Origin: JBIKVP01 sp044356745
GTDB lineage: Bacteria; Pseudomonadota; Alphaproteobacteria; Rhizobiales; Beijerinckiaceae
Reading direction: 5' to 3'
Length of the DNA stretch: 40,648 nucleotides
Assembly (NCBI GenBank): GCA_044356745.1
Contig: JBIKVP010000012.1
Coordinates: 1-40,648, forward strand
The position numbers and the translations under genes are program-made. The notes beneath the pieces were generated by a model. That model was not told the origin of the DNA and did not search any database. It worked only from the letters and a program-made list of their open reading frames with translations. The first letter of the stretch is position 1, and every line of letters begins with the position of its first letter. Below, in pieces: positions 7,951 through 16,262 of this stretch.

Positions 7951-9195
7951 TTATACGCTGCGTTTAAGCCCTGTACTCGCTCGTGCAATGAGCTTGGGTT
8001 CGAGCAAAACACGCTGCGTTGGCAATGCGGGTGTATTAATCCGTTTAACAAGCATCTGAACGGCTTGCGTACCCATGTCATCAGGATGCGTTTGCAAAGT
8101 GGTGAGTGCAGGATAGCCGCTGACGATGTCAGCGGTATCGTTACAGCCAATCACAGACAAGTGCCGACCAATTTCAAGGTTCTTTTCACCAGCTCGATGA
8201 ATAACGCCCAATGCTACCTCATCATTGTAACAAATCACAGCGGTTGGAGCATCGGGTACGGTGAGCATGTGATCAAGACCAATGCGTCCCGTGTCCCGTG
8301 TTCCAGGGCCTAAATAAATTAAACGCGGATCAATTTGCATTTCAAAGCGAGCCAGAGCCTGCTTGTAACCGCGTAAACGCTCCATGCCCTTGGTTGTATT
8401 TTCCTGGCCGCCGATAAACGCAATGCGGGTGTGTCCCAACTCAACGACATGTCGTAAAGCCATCTCAAAACCGCGTATATTGTCAACACCGATAAAATCG
8501 AAACCTGACCCTGGTACTTCACGGGATACTTGAACGACAGGCAGGCGCGCACGTTGCAAGCTATGCACAACTTCAATACCCGTGCCTTGTGCTGGACACC
8601 AGATTAAGCCCTCAGGGCGATGTTCGCGCAGCAGACCTAAGATGTTATCCTGACGCGAAAGCTGATCACCACTGGAACCAAGGAGAATGCTTTTCTGAAA
8701 GGTTCCAGCCGTGCGTTCAAGTGCCATGAGAATACTTGAAAAATACGGATGACTGAAATCTTGCAACGCGACTGCAATCAAGTTTGTTTGCGCAGTGCGT
8801 AGAGCTGCTGCACCGCGATTGTGTGTGTAACCAAGTTCATCAGCAGTCTTGCGCACGAGTTCTCGTGTGCGTTCTGCTATTAAAGGGCTGTTGCGTAAAG
8901 CAAGAGATACCGTTGCTGTTGATACAGATAAATAATCTGCAATCATCTGAAGTGTCACTTTAGCTTCAGATGAACGTACTAAAGGAAGCTGTTCTTCGTG
9001 AAGGGGTGGAGCAGGAGGCTGAGAGGCCTGAAGCGTTGTCTCATGTTGCGTGATGCTTTGTGAATTATTCTCATGATTCGTTCCTTCATGAGAATCGCTT
9101 TGTCCACCTGATACCGTCCCTCTTGGTGTACGCTCATACGCAGCACCATGAGACCCATTCTTGATGAGCCTTGTCATTCTATCTCTACCCCTCAT
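7951..9195 (-). CDS. LacI-family transcriptional regulator with an extended N-terminus
   Basis: A 414-residue repressor-type protein. The LacI helix-turn-helix starts unusually late: VTLQMIADYLSVSTATVS and the hinge region cover residues 80-134, followed by the periplasmic-binding-protein-like ligand domain to the C-terminus (for example IGVDNIRGFEMA and the conserved VIGCND). The first 79 residues are polar, Gln/Ser/His-rich and likely disordered; most LacI proteins begin with the HTH. The ATG at 9195 or at 9177 could be the start; both keep the extension, and no good alternative start is seen next to the HTH. The ligand is probably a sugar or sugar derivative. The sugar-nucleotide operon follows downstream in the same direction, making it a plausible target together with the gene itself. 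Confidence 0.88.
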   Translation of the reverse strand: MRGRDRMTRLIKNGSHGAAYERTPRGTVSGGQSDSHEGTNHENNSQSITQHETTLQASQPPAPPLHEEQLPLVRSSEAKVTLQMIADYLSVSTATVSLALRNSPLIAERTRELVRKTADELGYTHNRGAAALRTAQTNLIAVALQDFSHPYFSSILMALERTAGTFQKSILLGSSGDQLSRQDNILGLLREHRPEGLIWCPAQGTGIEVVHSLQRARLPVVQVSREVPGSGFDFIGVDNIRGFEMALRHVVELGHTRIAFIGGQENTTKGMERLRGYKQALARFEMQIDPRLIYLGPGTRDTGRIGLDHMLTVPDAPTAVICYNDEVALGVIHRAGEKNLEIGRHLSVIGCNDTADIVSGYPALTTLQTHPDDMGTQAVQMLVKRINTPALPTQRVLLEPKLIARASTGLKRSV

Positions 9196-9771
9196 GTGTA
9201 ATACACATCATAAACTCACAGCATTGCTTAGAGTTCAGTTTATGATTCCCCAAATCACCCCTAAAAGTGTGTCCCGACACTTTTTTATTTTTATAAGTTA
9301 CACTCAATTTATATTTCACGGCCTATTATTCATACTTTCACTGACGTGAGGTTACACTTTTATGCCCGTACTTCAAGAGCTTGTCCCTTAGCCCTGTGTC
9401 GTATGAACCCAAGTTGTACACAGCGTTTATTCAAATCTGTAGTATGTTTGCGTAAAAATAATTCTTATATCCATCCTATGGTATATAAATCACATTTTTT
9501 AATCGGAATATACATTTTTTTGTTATTTTAGTAAATTTCATACGTCAAATATAGGAAATTTTACTCAATTAAGGCGGCTGAGTGCATTTTTGTGCCTATT
9601 TTTATTGATTTCTTGCTTTGTTCTCGATCTTTGTATTTCTTTGCGTTGAAAGCATTTGAATAACGGCGCATGATCTTAAAGACACGAATAAAGAAAATAG
9701 CTATTTTGTCTGTGCGCATTCCATATTAAGAGAGCCTCACGTTTATATCTCGAGCACATGGATAGCCACTC
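9196..9771. other. 576-bp gene-free region between divergent lacI-type gene and dapD
   Basis: This is the only gap above 300 bases. It is AT-rich and should hold divergent promoters for the regulator (left) and dapD (right). It contains a terminator-like hairpin at 9263-9286, an inverted repeat around 9468-9487 (ATATCCAT, three bases, then ATGGTATAT) and T-rich tracts between 9490 and 9630. Short open frames exist, but none has a convincing ribosome-binding site or protein-like composition. No tRNA fold was recognised. Confidence 0.6.
9263..9286 (+). terminator. Terminator-like hairpin without an upstream plus-strand gene
   Basis: A perfect 8-bp stem, AAAAGTGT (9263-9270) with ACACTTTT (9277-9284), has a 6-base loop and is followed on the plus strand by TTATTTTTAT. 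The shape fits an intrinsic terminator, but the only upstream neighbour is on the minus strand. The centre also forms the shorter palindrome GTGTC-CC-GACAC, which could instead be a protein-binding site. Confidence 0.5.
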
Positions 9772-10620
9772 ATGAACACGTCACACCAATCTTTAGCGTC
9801 CGCCATTGAAGCGGCGTGGGAGAATCGTCAAGCTTATACACCGCAAACCACGGGTGATGTGCGTGATGCTGTTGATGCTGCAATTTTATTACTCGATAGC
9901 GGACAAGCGCGTGTTGCACACAAGCAAGATGGTGCATGGCACGTCAACCAATGGCTCAAAAAGGCTGTTCTACTCTCATTTCGTCTTAATGATATGTCGG
10001 CTATTTCCGGTGGCCCAGGCGGTGCGTGTTGGTGGGATAAAGTGCCTGCAAAAACGCTTGACTGGTCAGATGATGATTTTAAAGCGGCTGGGTTTCGGGC
10101 TGTTCCTAATTCAACCGTAAGACGCGGTGCATTCATTGGCAAAGGCGTGGTGTTGATGCCGTCATTTGTCAATCTTGGCGCTTATGTCGATGAAGGTACA
10201 ATGATTGATACATGGGCAACAGTGGGGTCGTGTGCACAGATTGGCAAGAATTGCCATATTTCTGGCGGTGTCGGCATTGGTGGCGTGCTTGAGCCCCTTC
10301 AAGCTGAGCCAGTTGTTATTGAAGATAACTGCTTTATCGGAGCGCGCTCTGAAGTTGCAGAAGGTGTCATTGTTGGTGAAGGATCAGTGCTTTCAATGGG
10401 CGTTTATTTAGGAGCTTCCACTAAGATTATTGATCGAGCGACAGGGGAAGTTTTTATGGGACGCGTACCTCCTTATTCGGTCGTCGTCGCTGGTTCACTC
10501 CCGGGTCAGCCCTTACCTGAAGGCAGTGCAGGTCCTTCACTCTATTGTGCAGTTATTGTCAAACGTGTGGATGAAAAGACCCGCTCTAAAACCAGCATCA
10601 ATGCACTTTTGCGGGATTGA
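9772..10620 (+). CDS. dapD: 2,3,4,5-tetrahydropyridine-2,6-dicarboxylate N-succinyltransferase
   Basis: A 282-residue cytoplasmic left-handed beta-helix enzyme of the succinylase branch of lysine/diaminopimelate synthesis, transferring succinyl from succinyl-CoA. The N-terminal third is helical; from about residue 110 hexapeptide repeats run to 240 (VRRGAFIGKGVVLMPS, GTMIDTWATVGSCAQIG, HISGGVGIGGVLEP). The length is normal for the family. The start ATG overlaps a tiny frame ATG-GAT-AGC-CAC-TCA-TGA that begins at 9758, so initiation may be coupled to it; the dapD ribosome-binding site itself is weak. A PfkB-family kinase gene follows after three bases, implying co-transcription. The long upstream region probably contains its promoter. 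Confidence 0.97.
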   Translation: MNTSHQSLASAIEAAWENRQAYTPQTTGDVRDAVDAAILLLDSGQARVAHKQDGAWHVNQWLKKAVLLSFRLNDMSAISGGPGGACWWDKVPAKTLDWSDDDFKAAGFRAVPNSTVRRGAFIGKGVVLMPSFVNLGAYVDEGTMIDTWATVGSCAQIGKNCHISGGVGIGGVLEPLQAEPVVIEDNCFIGARSEVAEGVIVGEGSVLSMGVYLGASTKIIDRATGEVFMGRVPPYSVVVAGSLPGQPLPEGSAGPSLYCAVIVKRVDEKTRSKTSINALLRD

Positions 10621-10623
10621 GCG

Positions 10624-11649
10624 ATGTCAGAGCATTTGAAAGAACATTTTGATGTTGTGGCGCTTGGTAATGCAATCGTTGATGTCATAGCACATACAAC
10701 CGACGATTTTCTCATTAAACAGGGTTTAATCAAAGGCAGCATGCGCCTCATTGATGAAGCGGAAGCGAGCCGTCTGTATGCCTTAATGGCGACGTCAACC
10801 ATGACATCAGGAGGGTCAGCGGCCAATACGATTGCGGGTCTGGCATCCTTAGGGGGGCAGGGTGCGTTTATCGGCAAGGTGCACAATGATCAACGCGGTG
10901 CACACTTTGCCCATGATATTCGCGCGCTCGGTGTACGTTTCTTGACGCTGCCCTCTTATGAAGGCGCTGCAACGGCGTGTAGTTATATTCTGGTGACCCC
11001 AGATGGCGAGCGCACCATGAATACTTATCTTGGTGCATGCCAAAATCTGACATATCTTGATATTGATGAGAGCCTGATTAAAAACGCTAAAATTGTTTAT
11101 CTTGAAGGCTACTTATGGGATCCTCCAGCCGCAAAAGCTGCATTTCGTAAAGCAGCAGAACTCGCGCACAAAGCGGACGGAAAAGTTGCGCTCACATTGT
11201 CAGATGCCTTTTGCGTTGACCGCTATCGCGATGAGTTTTTACAGCTTGTCCGAGAAGGTGTGATTGACATTCTTTTCGCGAATGAACACGAACTGCGCTC
11301 ACTTTATACAGAAGCAAATACATCTCATGCATTAGAGGCTTTGCGTGCGGAAAAAATCAGTCCTGATTTTATCGCGATTATCACGCGCTCTGAACAAGGG
11401 GCATTGTGGCTTTGTAATGGTGATATTATTGAGGAACCAGCGCAACGTGTTGAAAAAGTGATTGATTCAACTGGTGCAGGTGATTTATTCGCCGCAGGTG
11501 TACTTTACGGCATTACAAAAAATTTAGATGCGCAGACATGTTTACGTCTTGGAGCGATGGCAGCTTCCGAAGTGATTTCACATATTGGAGCACGCCCTGC
11601 CGTTTTATTGCGAGATCTAGCGTTAGAGCAAGGATTAATAAAAATATAG
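10624..11649 (+). CDS. PfkB-family carbohydrate kinase, adenosine kinase-like
   Basis: A 341-residue ribokinase-fold enzyme. It shows the N-terminal FDVVALGNAIVDV strand-turn, the substrate-binding SGGSAANT motif near residue 62 and the PfkB anion-hole signature DSTGAGDLFAAG near residue 280, whose Asp is the catalytic base. Alphaproteobacterial members of this subgroup are usually annotated as adenosine kinase, but sequence alone does not exclude another nucleoside or sugar substrate. The gene begins three bases after the dapD stop, with GGGA upstream, and shares its transcript. It is followed by a 204-bp gap. Confidence 0.85.
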   Translation: MSEHLKEHFDVVALGNAIVDVIAHTTDDFLIKQGLIKGSMRLIDEAEASRLYALMATSTMTSGGSAANTIAGLASLGGQGAFIGKVHNDQRGAHFAHDIRALGVRFLTLPSYEGAATACSYILVTPDGERTMNTYLGACQNLTYLDIDESLIKNAKIVYLEGYLWDPPAAKAAFRKAAELAHKADGKVALTLSDAFCVDRYRDEFLQLVREGVIDILFANEHELRSLYTEANTSHALEALRAEKISPDFIAIITRSEQGALWLCNGDIIEEPAQRVEKVIDSTGAGDLFAAGVLYGITKNLDAQTCLRLGAMAASEVISHIGARPAVLLRDLALEQGLIKI

Positions 11650-11853
11650 ATTTACATCTGATTTGCTTTGTTTTGACAGCAGTTTTAAATTTTTTTGCAA
11701 TGTTTTATCAAGTATATTTTTGAGAATTAAGTCTTAAATGAAGTATTAACCTCATCTTTTAAGCCCACTTGAAAAATTTTACGTCAAATTGATGTGACAT
11801 ATAGGATGCAGTGAGATGCATTCAACACAAAGTCATAACAGGGACGATAAAAG

Positions 11854-12366
11854 ATGGTGGGTGTACATCCTTCTATCGATGAAAAAGCGTGCGCTAAAGC
11901 GTCATCATCGAGAGACCAATGGTTTTTAAAACAAAGACAGACTCGAGTGTCGTGCCAGCTTTTTGGTGAACAGAAATCTCTTGTAATTGATTCAAGCCAC
12001 TTTAAGTACCTTCAGGGTGTTGCAATACAAGCTCACGCATTAGAAGATGGCCGCCTCAAATTGTCCCTCGGCCTCGTTGATTGGATGGGTCAAGTTCTAA
12101 CATGCGCGATTATTGATAACGATGACATCGTTGCGGCATGGCGCTCATTCGCACGGGCTAGCAGCCTATCATTGATGATCGTTGACGAACATGGCTTAGC
12201 GCATCGCTTTGAAGAAAAAATCGGCACTCTAATCCTTGGTGAAACAACACCTGATGTGCGTCAACGGCGTGGCGTCTCAACGCTTAAAGGGCGTCGCTCA
12301 AGGTTTATGCGACGCCGTAAAACAGGTGCATTACCAGAGCGGCCAACCGTTCATCGCTCTTGGTGA
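11854..12366 (+). CDS. DUF6101-like protein of unknown function
   Basis: A 170-residue protein that I place, from memory of the family, in DUF6101, a group restricted largely to Hyphomicrobiales. The recognisable parts are the central beta-rich segment (residues 40-100), the DDIVAAWRSFAR helix and the very basic C-terminal tail LKGRRSRFMRRRK followed by PTVHR. Family members, as I recall, continue after VHR with GE and a few more residues. Here the frame ends HRSW-stop, while the +1 frame reads GENNIN right after, so a small indel may have altered the last residues. The start ATG is preceded by GGGA at long spacing. It ends nine bases from the stop of the convergent dsbA-like gene. No membrane segment or signal peptide is visible. 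Confidence 0.6.
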   Translation: MVGVHPSIDEKACAKASSSRDQWFLKQRQTRVSCQLFGEQKSLVIDSSHFKYLQGVAIQAHALEDGRLKLSLGLVDWMGQVLTCAIIDNDDIVAAWRSFARASSLSLMIVDEHGLAHRFEEKIGTLILGETTPDVRQRRGVSTLKGRRSRFMRRRKTGALPERPTVHRSW

Positions 12367-12374
12367 AAATAACA

Positions 12375-13151
12375 TTAACACGTTGCCTTGCCGCATTGAC
12401 GGACACCCGCAAGTGTTTGGGATAAAGCATCAATTCCTACAGCGCCATAAAGAATTTCAGTGCCAATTACGTAACTCGGCGTGCCTGTCAGACCAAGTTT
12501 ATCACCAAGATCAACATTCTGTGCTAGAATTTTTCGCTGTTCTTGAGGTTTGAGATCAGCGTTTAAACGTGTCAGATCAACACCTGATTCTTTTGCGACA
12601 TCAAGCATACGAGCTTTATTGACCGTACCCTTTAAATTCATTGCCTTCAGATGAAATTGCCAATATTTTTCGCCGGAAAGCTGATTTTTGACAGCAAGTG
12701 CCACTTCATGCGCTTCAACGGAGTCGGGTCCAAGTACGGGGAAATCTTTGAGTACAACTCTTATCTTCGCATCTTTTTTGATCAGTTGATCTAAATCTAA
12801 AGCCGCCTTTTTGCAAAATCCGCAATTATAATCGAAAAATTCAACAAGTGTGACGTCCCCTTGCGCATTGCCAACAACTGCTGAATGCTGCGCATTAAAG
12901 AGGGCATCTTTTTCATTTAAAAGCGTTTTTTCATGTGCTGCTTTTTGCGCAAGCTGCTTGCGACGATCAAGTTCTTGCAAAGCCTCTTCAATTAATTCTG
13001 GGTTGCTCAGGAGATAAGACTTAACAATACCTTCAACGGATTTGCGTTGAGTGTCCGATAAATCACTTTGAGAAAGTGCAGGATTAATTGCAAGCGGTGC
13101 ACACATAAGCACGATTGCAAGTGCTGAAAAACGACTTGGGCGGGAATACAT
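12375..13151 (-). CDS. Periplasmic DsbA-family thiol-disulfide protein, ScsC-like
   Basis: A 258-residue exported thioredoxin-fold protein. It has a Sec signal peptide (hydrophobic stretch about 9-26, probable cleavage near ALSQS), then a helical segment (30-65) typical of the ScsC/copper-sensitivity N-terminal domain that drives oligomerisation, then the DsbA core with active site CGFC (110-113) in DYNCGFCKK and the cis-Pro loop TGTPSYVIG. Such proteins oxidise or isomerise disulfides in the periplasm. A second Cys pair lies at the extreme C-terminus (CGKATC). The ATG has GGAG six bases upstream. It diverges from motA, and flagellar or envelope proteins are possible clients, though this is inference. 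Confidence 0.9.
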   Translation of the reverse strand: MYSRPSRFSALAIVLMCAPLAINPALSQSDLSDTQRKSVEGIVKSYLLSNPELIEEALQELDRRKQLAQKAAHEKTLLNEKDALFNAQHSAVVGNAQGDVTLVEFFDYNCGFCKKAALDLDQLIKKDAKIRVVLKDFPVLGPDSVEAHEVALAVKNQLSGEKYWQFHLKAMNLKGTVNKARMLDVAKESGVDLTRLNADLKPQEQRKILAQNVDLGDKLGLTGTPSYVIGTEILYGAVGIDALSQTLAGVRQCGKATC

Positions 13152-13356
13152 TGATGATCTCCATATGTTTTTTTGTGTATATCGCTTGAAATTGTATTTG
13201 CCACGTCAAATGTGGCAAAAATTCACCTATCTCAGCGACTTTCTTTTAACGCTTCTTTCAGTGGGACGCATTAAGCTCCAAAAGCATTTTATTATTTCCG
13301 TTGAGCGTATTGCCGCTTGTTTTGCGTTTTTATGGGCACATTGCCTGGAGGCTATA

Positions 13357-14124
13357 ATGGATCTTTCCACGGGAATAGGTATTTTCGCGGGCTTTGCGAC
13401 GATTATCATCATTATTTTGATTGATGGTGGTAACTTTGGTGCATATTTTGACAAACACGCGGTAATTATTATTTTTGGAGGTGCAGCCGCTGCCACCATG
13501 GTGCGCTATCCGTTCTCAGTCATTACACACGGTCTGAGTATGGGGATGAAGGTTGCGTTCAGTATGCGCAGTATGCATCCGCGCGAACTGATTGAAGAAG
13601 TGACACGGGTCGCAGAAGTTGTGCGCAAGAATGGTCCTATAGCCCTCGAAAATGTTCAGGTTGATGATCCGTTTCTTGCACAGGGTTTGCGTTACATTGC
13701 TGACGGTTATGACAAAGAGTTCATTCGCGAAACTCTTGAAAAAGACCGTGATATTTTTCTCCAAAACCTTGAAGAGGCCTCTAAGGTTTATAAGGCGATT
13801 GGGGACTGTGCTCCAGCATGGGGGATGATCGGCACTATTTTGGGGATGGTGGTGATGTTTGCGAACATGTCTGATCCCTCTAAGCTTGGCCCTGCCATGT
13901 CAGTAGCGTTGCTAGCGACATTGTATGGCGCTGTTATTGCTAATGCTGTGGCAACGCCCATCGGTGATAAACTGCACTGTAAAATGGAAGAAGAAGACAT
14001 CGCCCGATCCCTCATTATTGATGGCATTTTGCAAATACGCGATTCAAAAAGTCCAACCCTTGTGAGAGAAATGCTTAGCGCTTATCTGCCTCAGCATCAT
14101 CGTCATGAACTGGCTGAGGCATGA
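13357..14124 (+). CDS. motA: Flagellar motor stator protein MotA (MotP/PomA-length)
   Basis: A 255-residue inner-membrane protein with four predicted membrane segments. Two are N-terminal (about 4-22 and 32-50) and two follow the large cytoplasmic loop, including AWGMIGTILGMVVMFANM and MSVALLATLYGAVIANAVATP, the conserved TM3-TM4 hairpin of stators. It pairs with MotB to conduct ions and turn the flagellar rotor. The length is closer to the PomA/MotP/short MotA type than to the E. coli protein; ion specificity cannot be told. The frame stays open 64 codons upstream, but the ATG at 13357 has GGAGG at ideal spacing and the homologous N-terminus MDLSTGIGI. motB follows after 12 bases. No other flagellar gene is nearby. 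Confidence 0.9.
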   Translation: MDLSTGIGIFAGFATIIIIILIDGGNFGAYFDKHAVIIIFGGAAAATMVRYPFSVITHGLSMGMKVAFSMRSMHPRELIEEVTRVAEVVRKNGPIALENVQVDDPFLAQGLRYIADGYDKEFIRETLEKDRDIFLQNLEEASKVYKAIGDCAPAWGMIGTILGMVVMFANMSDPSKLGPAMSVALLATLYGAVIANAVATPIGDKLHCKMEEEDIARSLIIDGILQIRDSKSPTLVREMLSAYLPQHHRHELAEA

Positions 14125-14136
14125 CGAGGTAAATCG

Positions 14137-14964
14137 ATGGGACGCAGGAAAAAAGGTGGTCACGCGGGTGGTCACGGTTGGTTTGTCACATTCGCTGATT
14201 TGATGGCGCTACTCATGAGCTTTTTCGTGGTTGTTGCCGCGTTTTCGTCACAAGAAAAAGAACGATTTTATGTTGTGGCAGGCGCAATGCGGGATGCCTT
14301 CGGAACACAAAAAGAAACGGTGAATGCGGGTATTTTTGAAACAGATGGACTGCCAACCCGTGCTTTTTTGAAAAACGTTGATAAAGTCACAGTTGATGAA
14401 GCGTCTGATATTACAACACCCAACAAACTTAAAGTGCGTGAAAGCGGGATTTCGCAAACAAGTTATGATCGTAATTTTGGACTGGCAACTGCCTCCTTGC
14501 GACAAGCACTTAATGAACTGCCTGATATTGCTGAAATCTCGCGAAATATCATTATTACGGAATCAAAGGACGGCCTTAATATCACGCTTGTTGATCAGGA
14601 TGGACGCTCGATGTTCGCCGATGGCTCAACCACCCCTTATGAACGCACGCGCCGTGTTCTTGAGAAAATCGCGCCCACACTGCGGCGTATGCCAAACCGC
14701 GTTATGATTGTTGGCCATACCTCTTCAACAAAACCAGGTGGGCGTACATTCATGTCATTATGGGATTTATCAACGGGGCGAGCATCATCCGTGCGCGAAG
14801 TGTTGTCTGCAAACAGCGTTCCGGAGGATCGGTTTTTCTCAGTGGTTGGCAAGGCTGATACAGAGCCGATGTTTCCGGATAACCCATATTTATCGGTCAA
14901 TCGCCGTGTAACGATTACATTGATGAAAGAGGCTCCGCCAATTCCCTTTGGAGCAAAACCGTGA
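14137..14964 (+). CDS. motB: Flagellar motor protein MotB / OmpA-family stator partner
   Basis: A 275-residue protein with a short basic Gly/His-rich N-terminus, one membrane segment (about 15-36) containing the ion-conducting Asp in TFADLMALLMSFF (D21), a plug/linker and a C-terminal OmpA-like peptidoglycan-binding domain (about 140-265) with MIVGHTSS and NRRVTI. It anchors the stator to the cell wall. It is 12 bases after motA and clearly co-transcribed. Chemotaxis genes lie 23 kb away at 37.5 kb rather than adjacent. The stop is followed by a 125-bp gap before hisZ. Confidence 0.9.
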   Translation: MGRRKKGGHAGGHGWFVTFADLMALLMSFFVVVAAFSSQEKERFYVVAGAMRDAFGTQKETVNAGIFETDGLPTRAFLKNVDKVTVDEASDITTPNKLKVRESGISQTSYDRNFGLATASLRQALNELPDIAEISRNIIITESKDGLNITLVDQDGRSMFADGSTTPYERTRRVLEKIAPTLRRMPNRVMIVGHTSSTKPGGRTFMSLWDLSTGRASSVREVLSANSVPEDRFFSVVGKADTEPMFPDNPYLSVNRRVTITLMKEAPPIPFGAKP

Positions 14965-15010
14965 TGAATTTCCCATAAAGCAGAAAAACAAGCATAACAA
15001 AGACACACAA

Positions 15011-15038
15011 CGCGTGAAAAAGGTTCACGTGAACGCGT
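15011..15038. promoter_or_regulatory. Stem-loop in the motB-hisZ gap
   Basis: Around these positions ACGCGTGAA is followed after a few bases by TTCACGTGAA and again ACGCGT. Two alternative hairpins are possible: GTGAA with TTCAC, or the two outer ACGCGT copies. There is no T-run, so it is not a good terminator. It could be a regulatory structure in the hisZ leader or simply the end of the motB transcript. Confidence 0.3.
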
Positions 15039-15089
15039 AAAATAGGCTATGTGTTTGACATCACATTGCGTTAGGGCAGAGCCTAGATC

Positions 15090-16262
15090 ATGACAACACA
15101 GCAGTTGCAACAGCGTATTGCCGCCCAGATCGTCGATCTGTTTAGTAAAAAAGGGTATGCACGTATTGAGCCGCCAACCCTGCAACCTGCAGGTGTTTTC
15201 GTTGAACTGTCAGGAGAGGATATTCGCCGCAGGATGCTCATTACACAAGGGCCAGACGGTGTTGATCTTTGTTTGCGTCCTGAATATACGATCCCTGTCG
15301 CACGCGTTTATTTAGGACGTGATGATATTGGTGCACCGGCTGACTACACGTATGCAGGGCCTGTTTTTCGTCGCAGAGCGAATGAAACAGGTGAGTTTCT
15401 TCAAGCTGGCATAGAAATGGTGGGCCATAACGATATAGCCCATTGCGATGCACAAGTCCTAGCACAAACCCTTGAAGCATTTACTGCGCTTGATCTCAAG
15501 CCACCTAAAATTCTGATGGGTGATATTGCTTTGCTTCATGCTTTGCTTAAGACGCTTGATGTTGCAGAAAACTTGCAACGACGTCTTATGAGAGCCATTG
15601 TTGAAGGTAAAGGGTTGCAAGCGCTTCAACAGGTGAGCCAACCTTCTGAAGAGACTGATGAGCGCTATTTAGGTCTTCTTGCTGCGATGGAGGGGCAAGA
15701 CCCACAAGCTGCGCGTGCACTCGTTGAGGATCTTCTCGCCATTGCTGGAATTACTCCCGTGGGTGGGCGATCAATTGCAGATATAGCCGACCGCTTTCTG
15801 GATAAAGCCGCGCAAAAAAATGTTGGCTTAAGTGCCGATGTCGCTTCAATTATCAGTCAATTTCTGAGCATTAAAGGAGATCCTGATACGGCATCAGGCG
15901 AAATACGTTATCTTGCCAATAATGCGGGTTTGGATATGGACGAAGCGATTGATATTTTTGAATCGCGCTGTGGCTATATGGCTATTAAAGGTGTCAATGT
16001 TGGCAATGTCGTTTACGCTGGTAATTTTGCCCGTAATCTCAATTATTACACTGGGTTTGTGTTTGAACTTCACTCGCACAATCGCAGTGACGGCAAGCCG
16101 CTTGGCGGTGGCGGACGTTATGACCATTTGATGAGTGCGTTGGGCGCACCACTTCCATTAGGAAGTGTTGGGGGCTCGCTCTGGATTGATCGCCTTGCCG
16201 ATGAAGTGCTGATGAAACAACAAAAAGACAAGGAGATGGCCGATGCTCACCAACGTCTTTAA
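15090..16262 (+). CDS. hisZ: ATP phosphoribosyltransferase regulatory subunit HisZ
   Basis: A 390-residue paralogue of class II histidyl-tRNA synthetase that serves as the regulatory partner of short-form HisG in the first step of histidine synthesis. It retains the class II motif 2-like DYTYAGPVFRRR segment (about 90-101) and the motif 3-like GGGGRYDHLMSALG near residue 335. It lacks the C-terminal anticodon-binding domain expected of a true synthetase. Immediate overlap with hisG (20 bases) confirms the assignment. The start ATG is preceded by a modest AGAGCC. No T-box or leader peptide rich in His codons was seen upstream. Confidence 0.93.
   Translation: MTTQQLQQRIAAQIVDLFSKKGYARIEPPTLQPAGVFVELSGEDIRRRMLITQGPDGVDLCLRPEYTIPVARVYLGRDDIGAPADYTYAGPVFRRRANETGEFLQAGIEMVGHNDIAHCDAQVLAQTLEAFTALDLKPPKILMGDIALLHALLKTLDVAENLQRRLMRAIVEGKGLQALQQVSQPSEETDERYLGLLAAMEGQDPQAARALVEDLLAIAGITPVGGRSIADIADRFLDKAAQKNVGLSADVASIISQFLSIKGDPDTASGEIRYLANNAGLDMDEAIDIFESRCGYMAIKGVNVGNVVYAGNFARNLNYYTGFVFELHSHNRSDGKPLGGGGRYDHLMSALGAPLPLGSVGGSLWIDRLADEVLMKQQKDKEMADAHQRL

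Noticed and set aside
9346..9531. Open frame of 61 codons in the long gap before dapD
   Set aside because: No ribosome-binding site, Cys/Phe/Ile-rich composition from AT-rich DNA, and no recognisable motif.
11743..11752. ATTAACCTCA also found near 17408
   Set aside because: Ten shared bases in two AT-rich gaps are too few to claim a common regulatory site without statistics.
12236..12553. Plus-strand frame of 105 codons across the convergent ends of the DUF6101-like and dsbA-like genes
   Set aside because: It is mostly antisense to dsbA. Only its GENNIN portion is of interest, as a possible frameshifted tail of the DUF6101-like gene.
13165..13356. Upstream extension of motA by 64 codons
   Set aside because: GGAGG precedes the internal ATG at 13357, which matches the family N-terminus.
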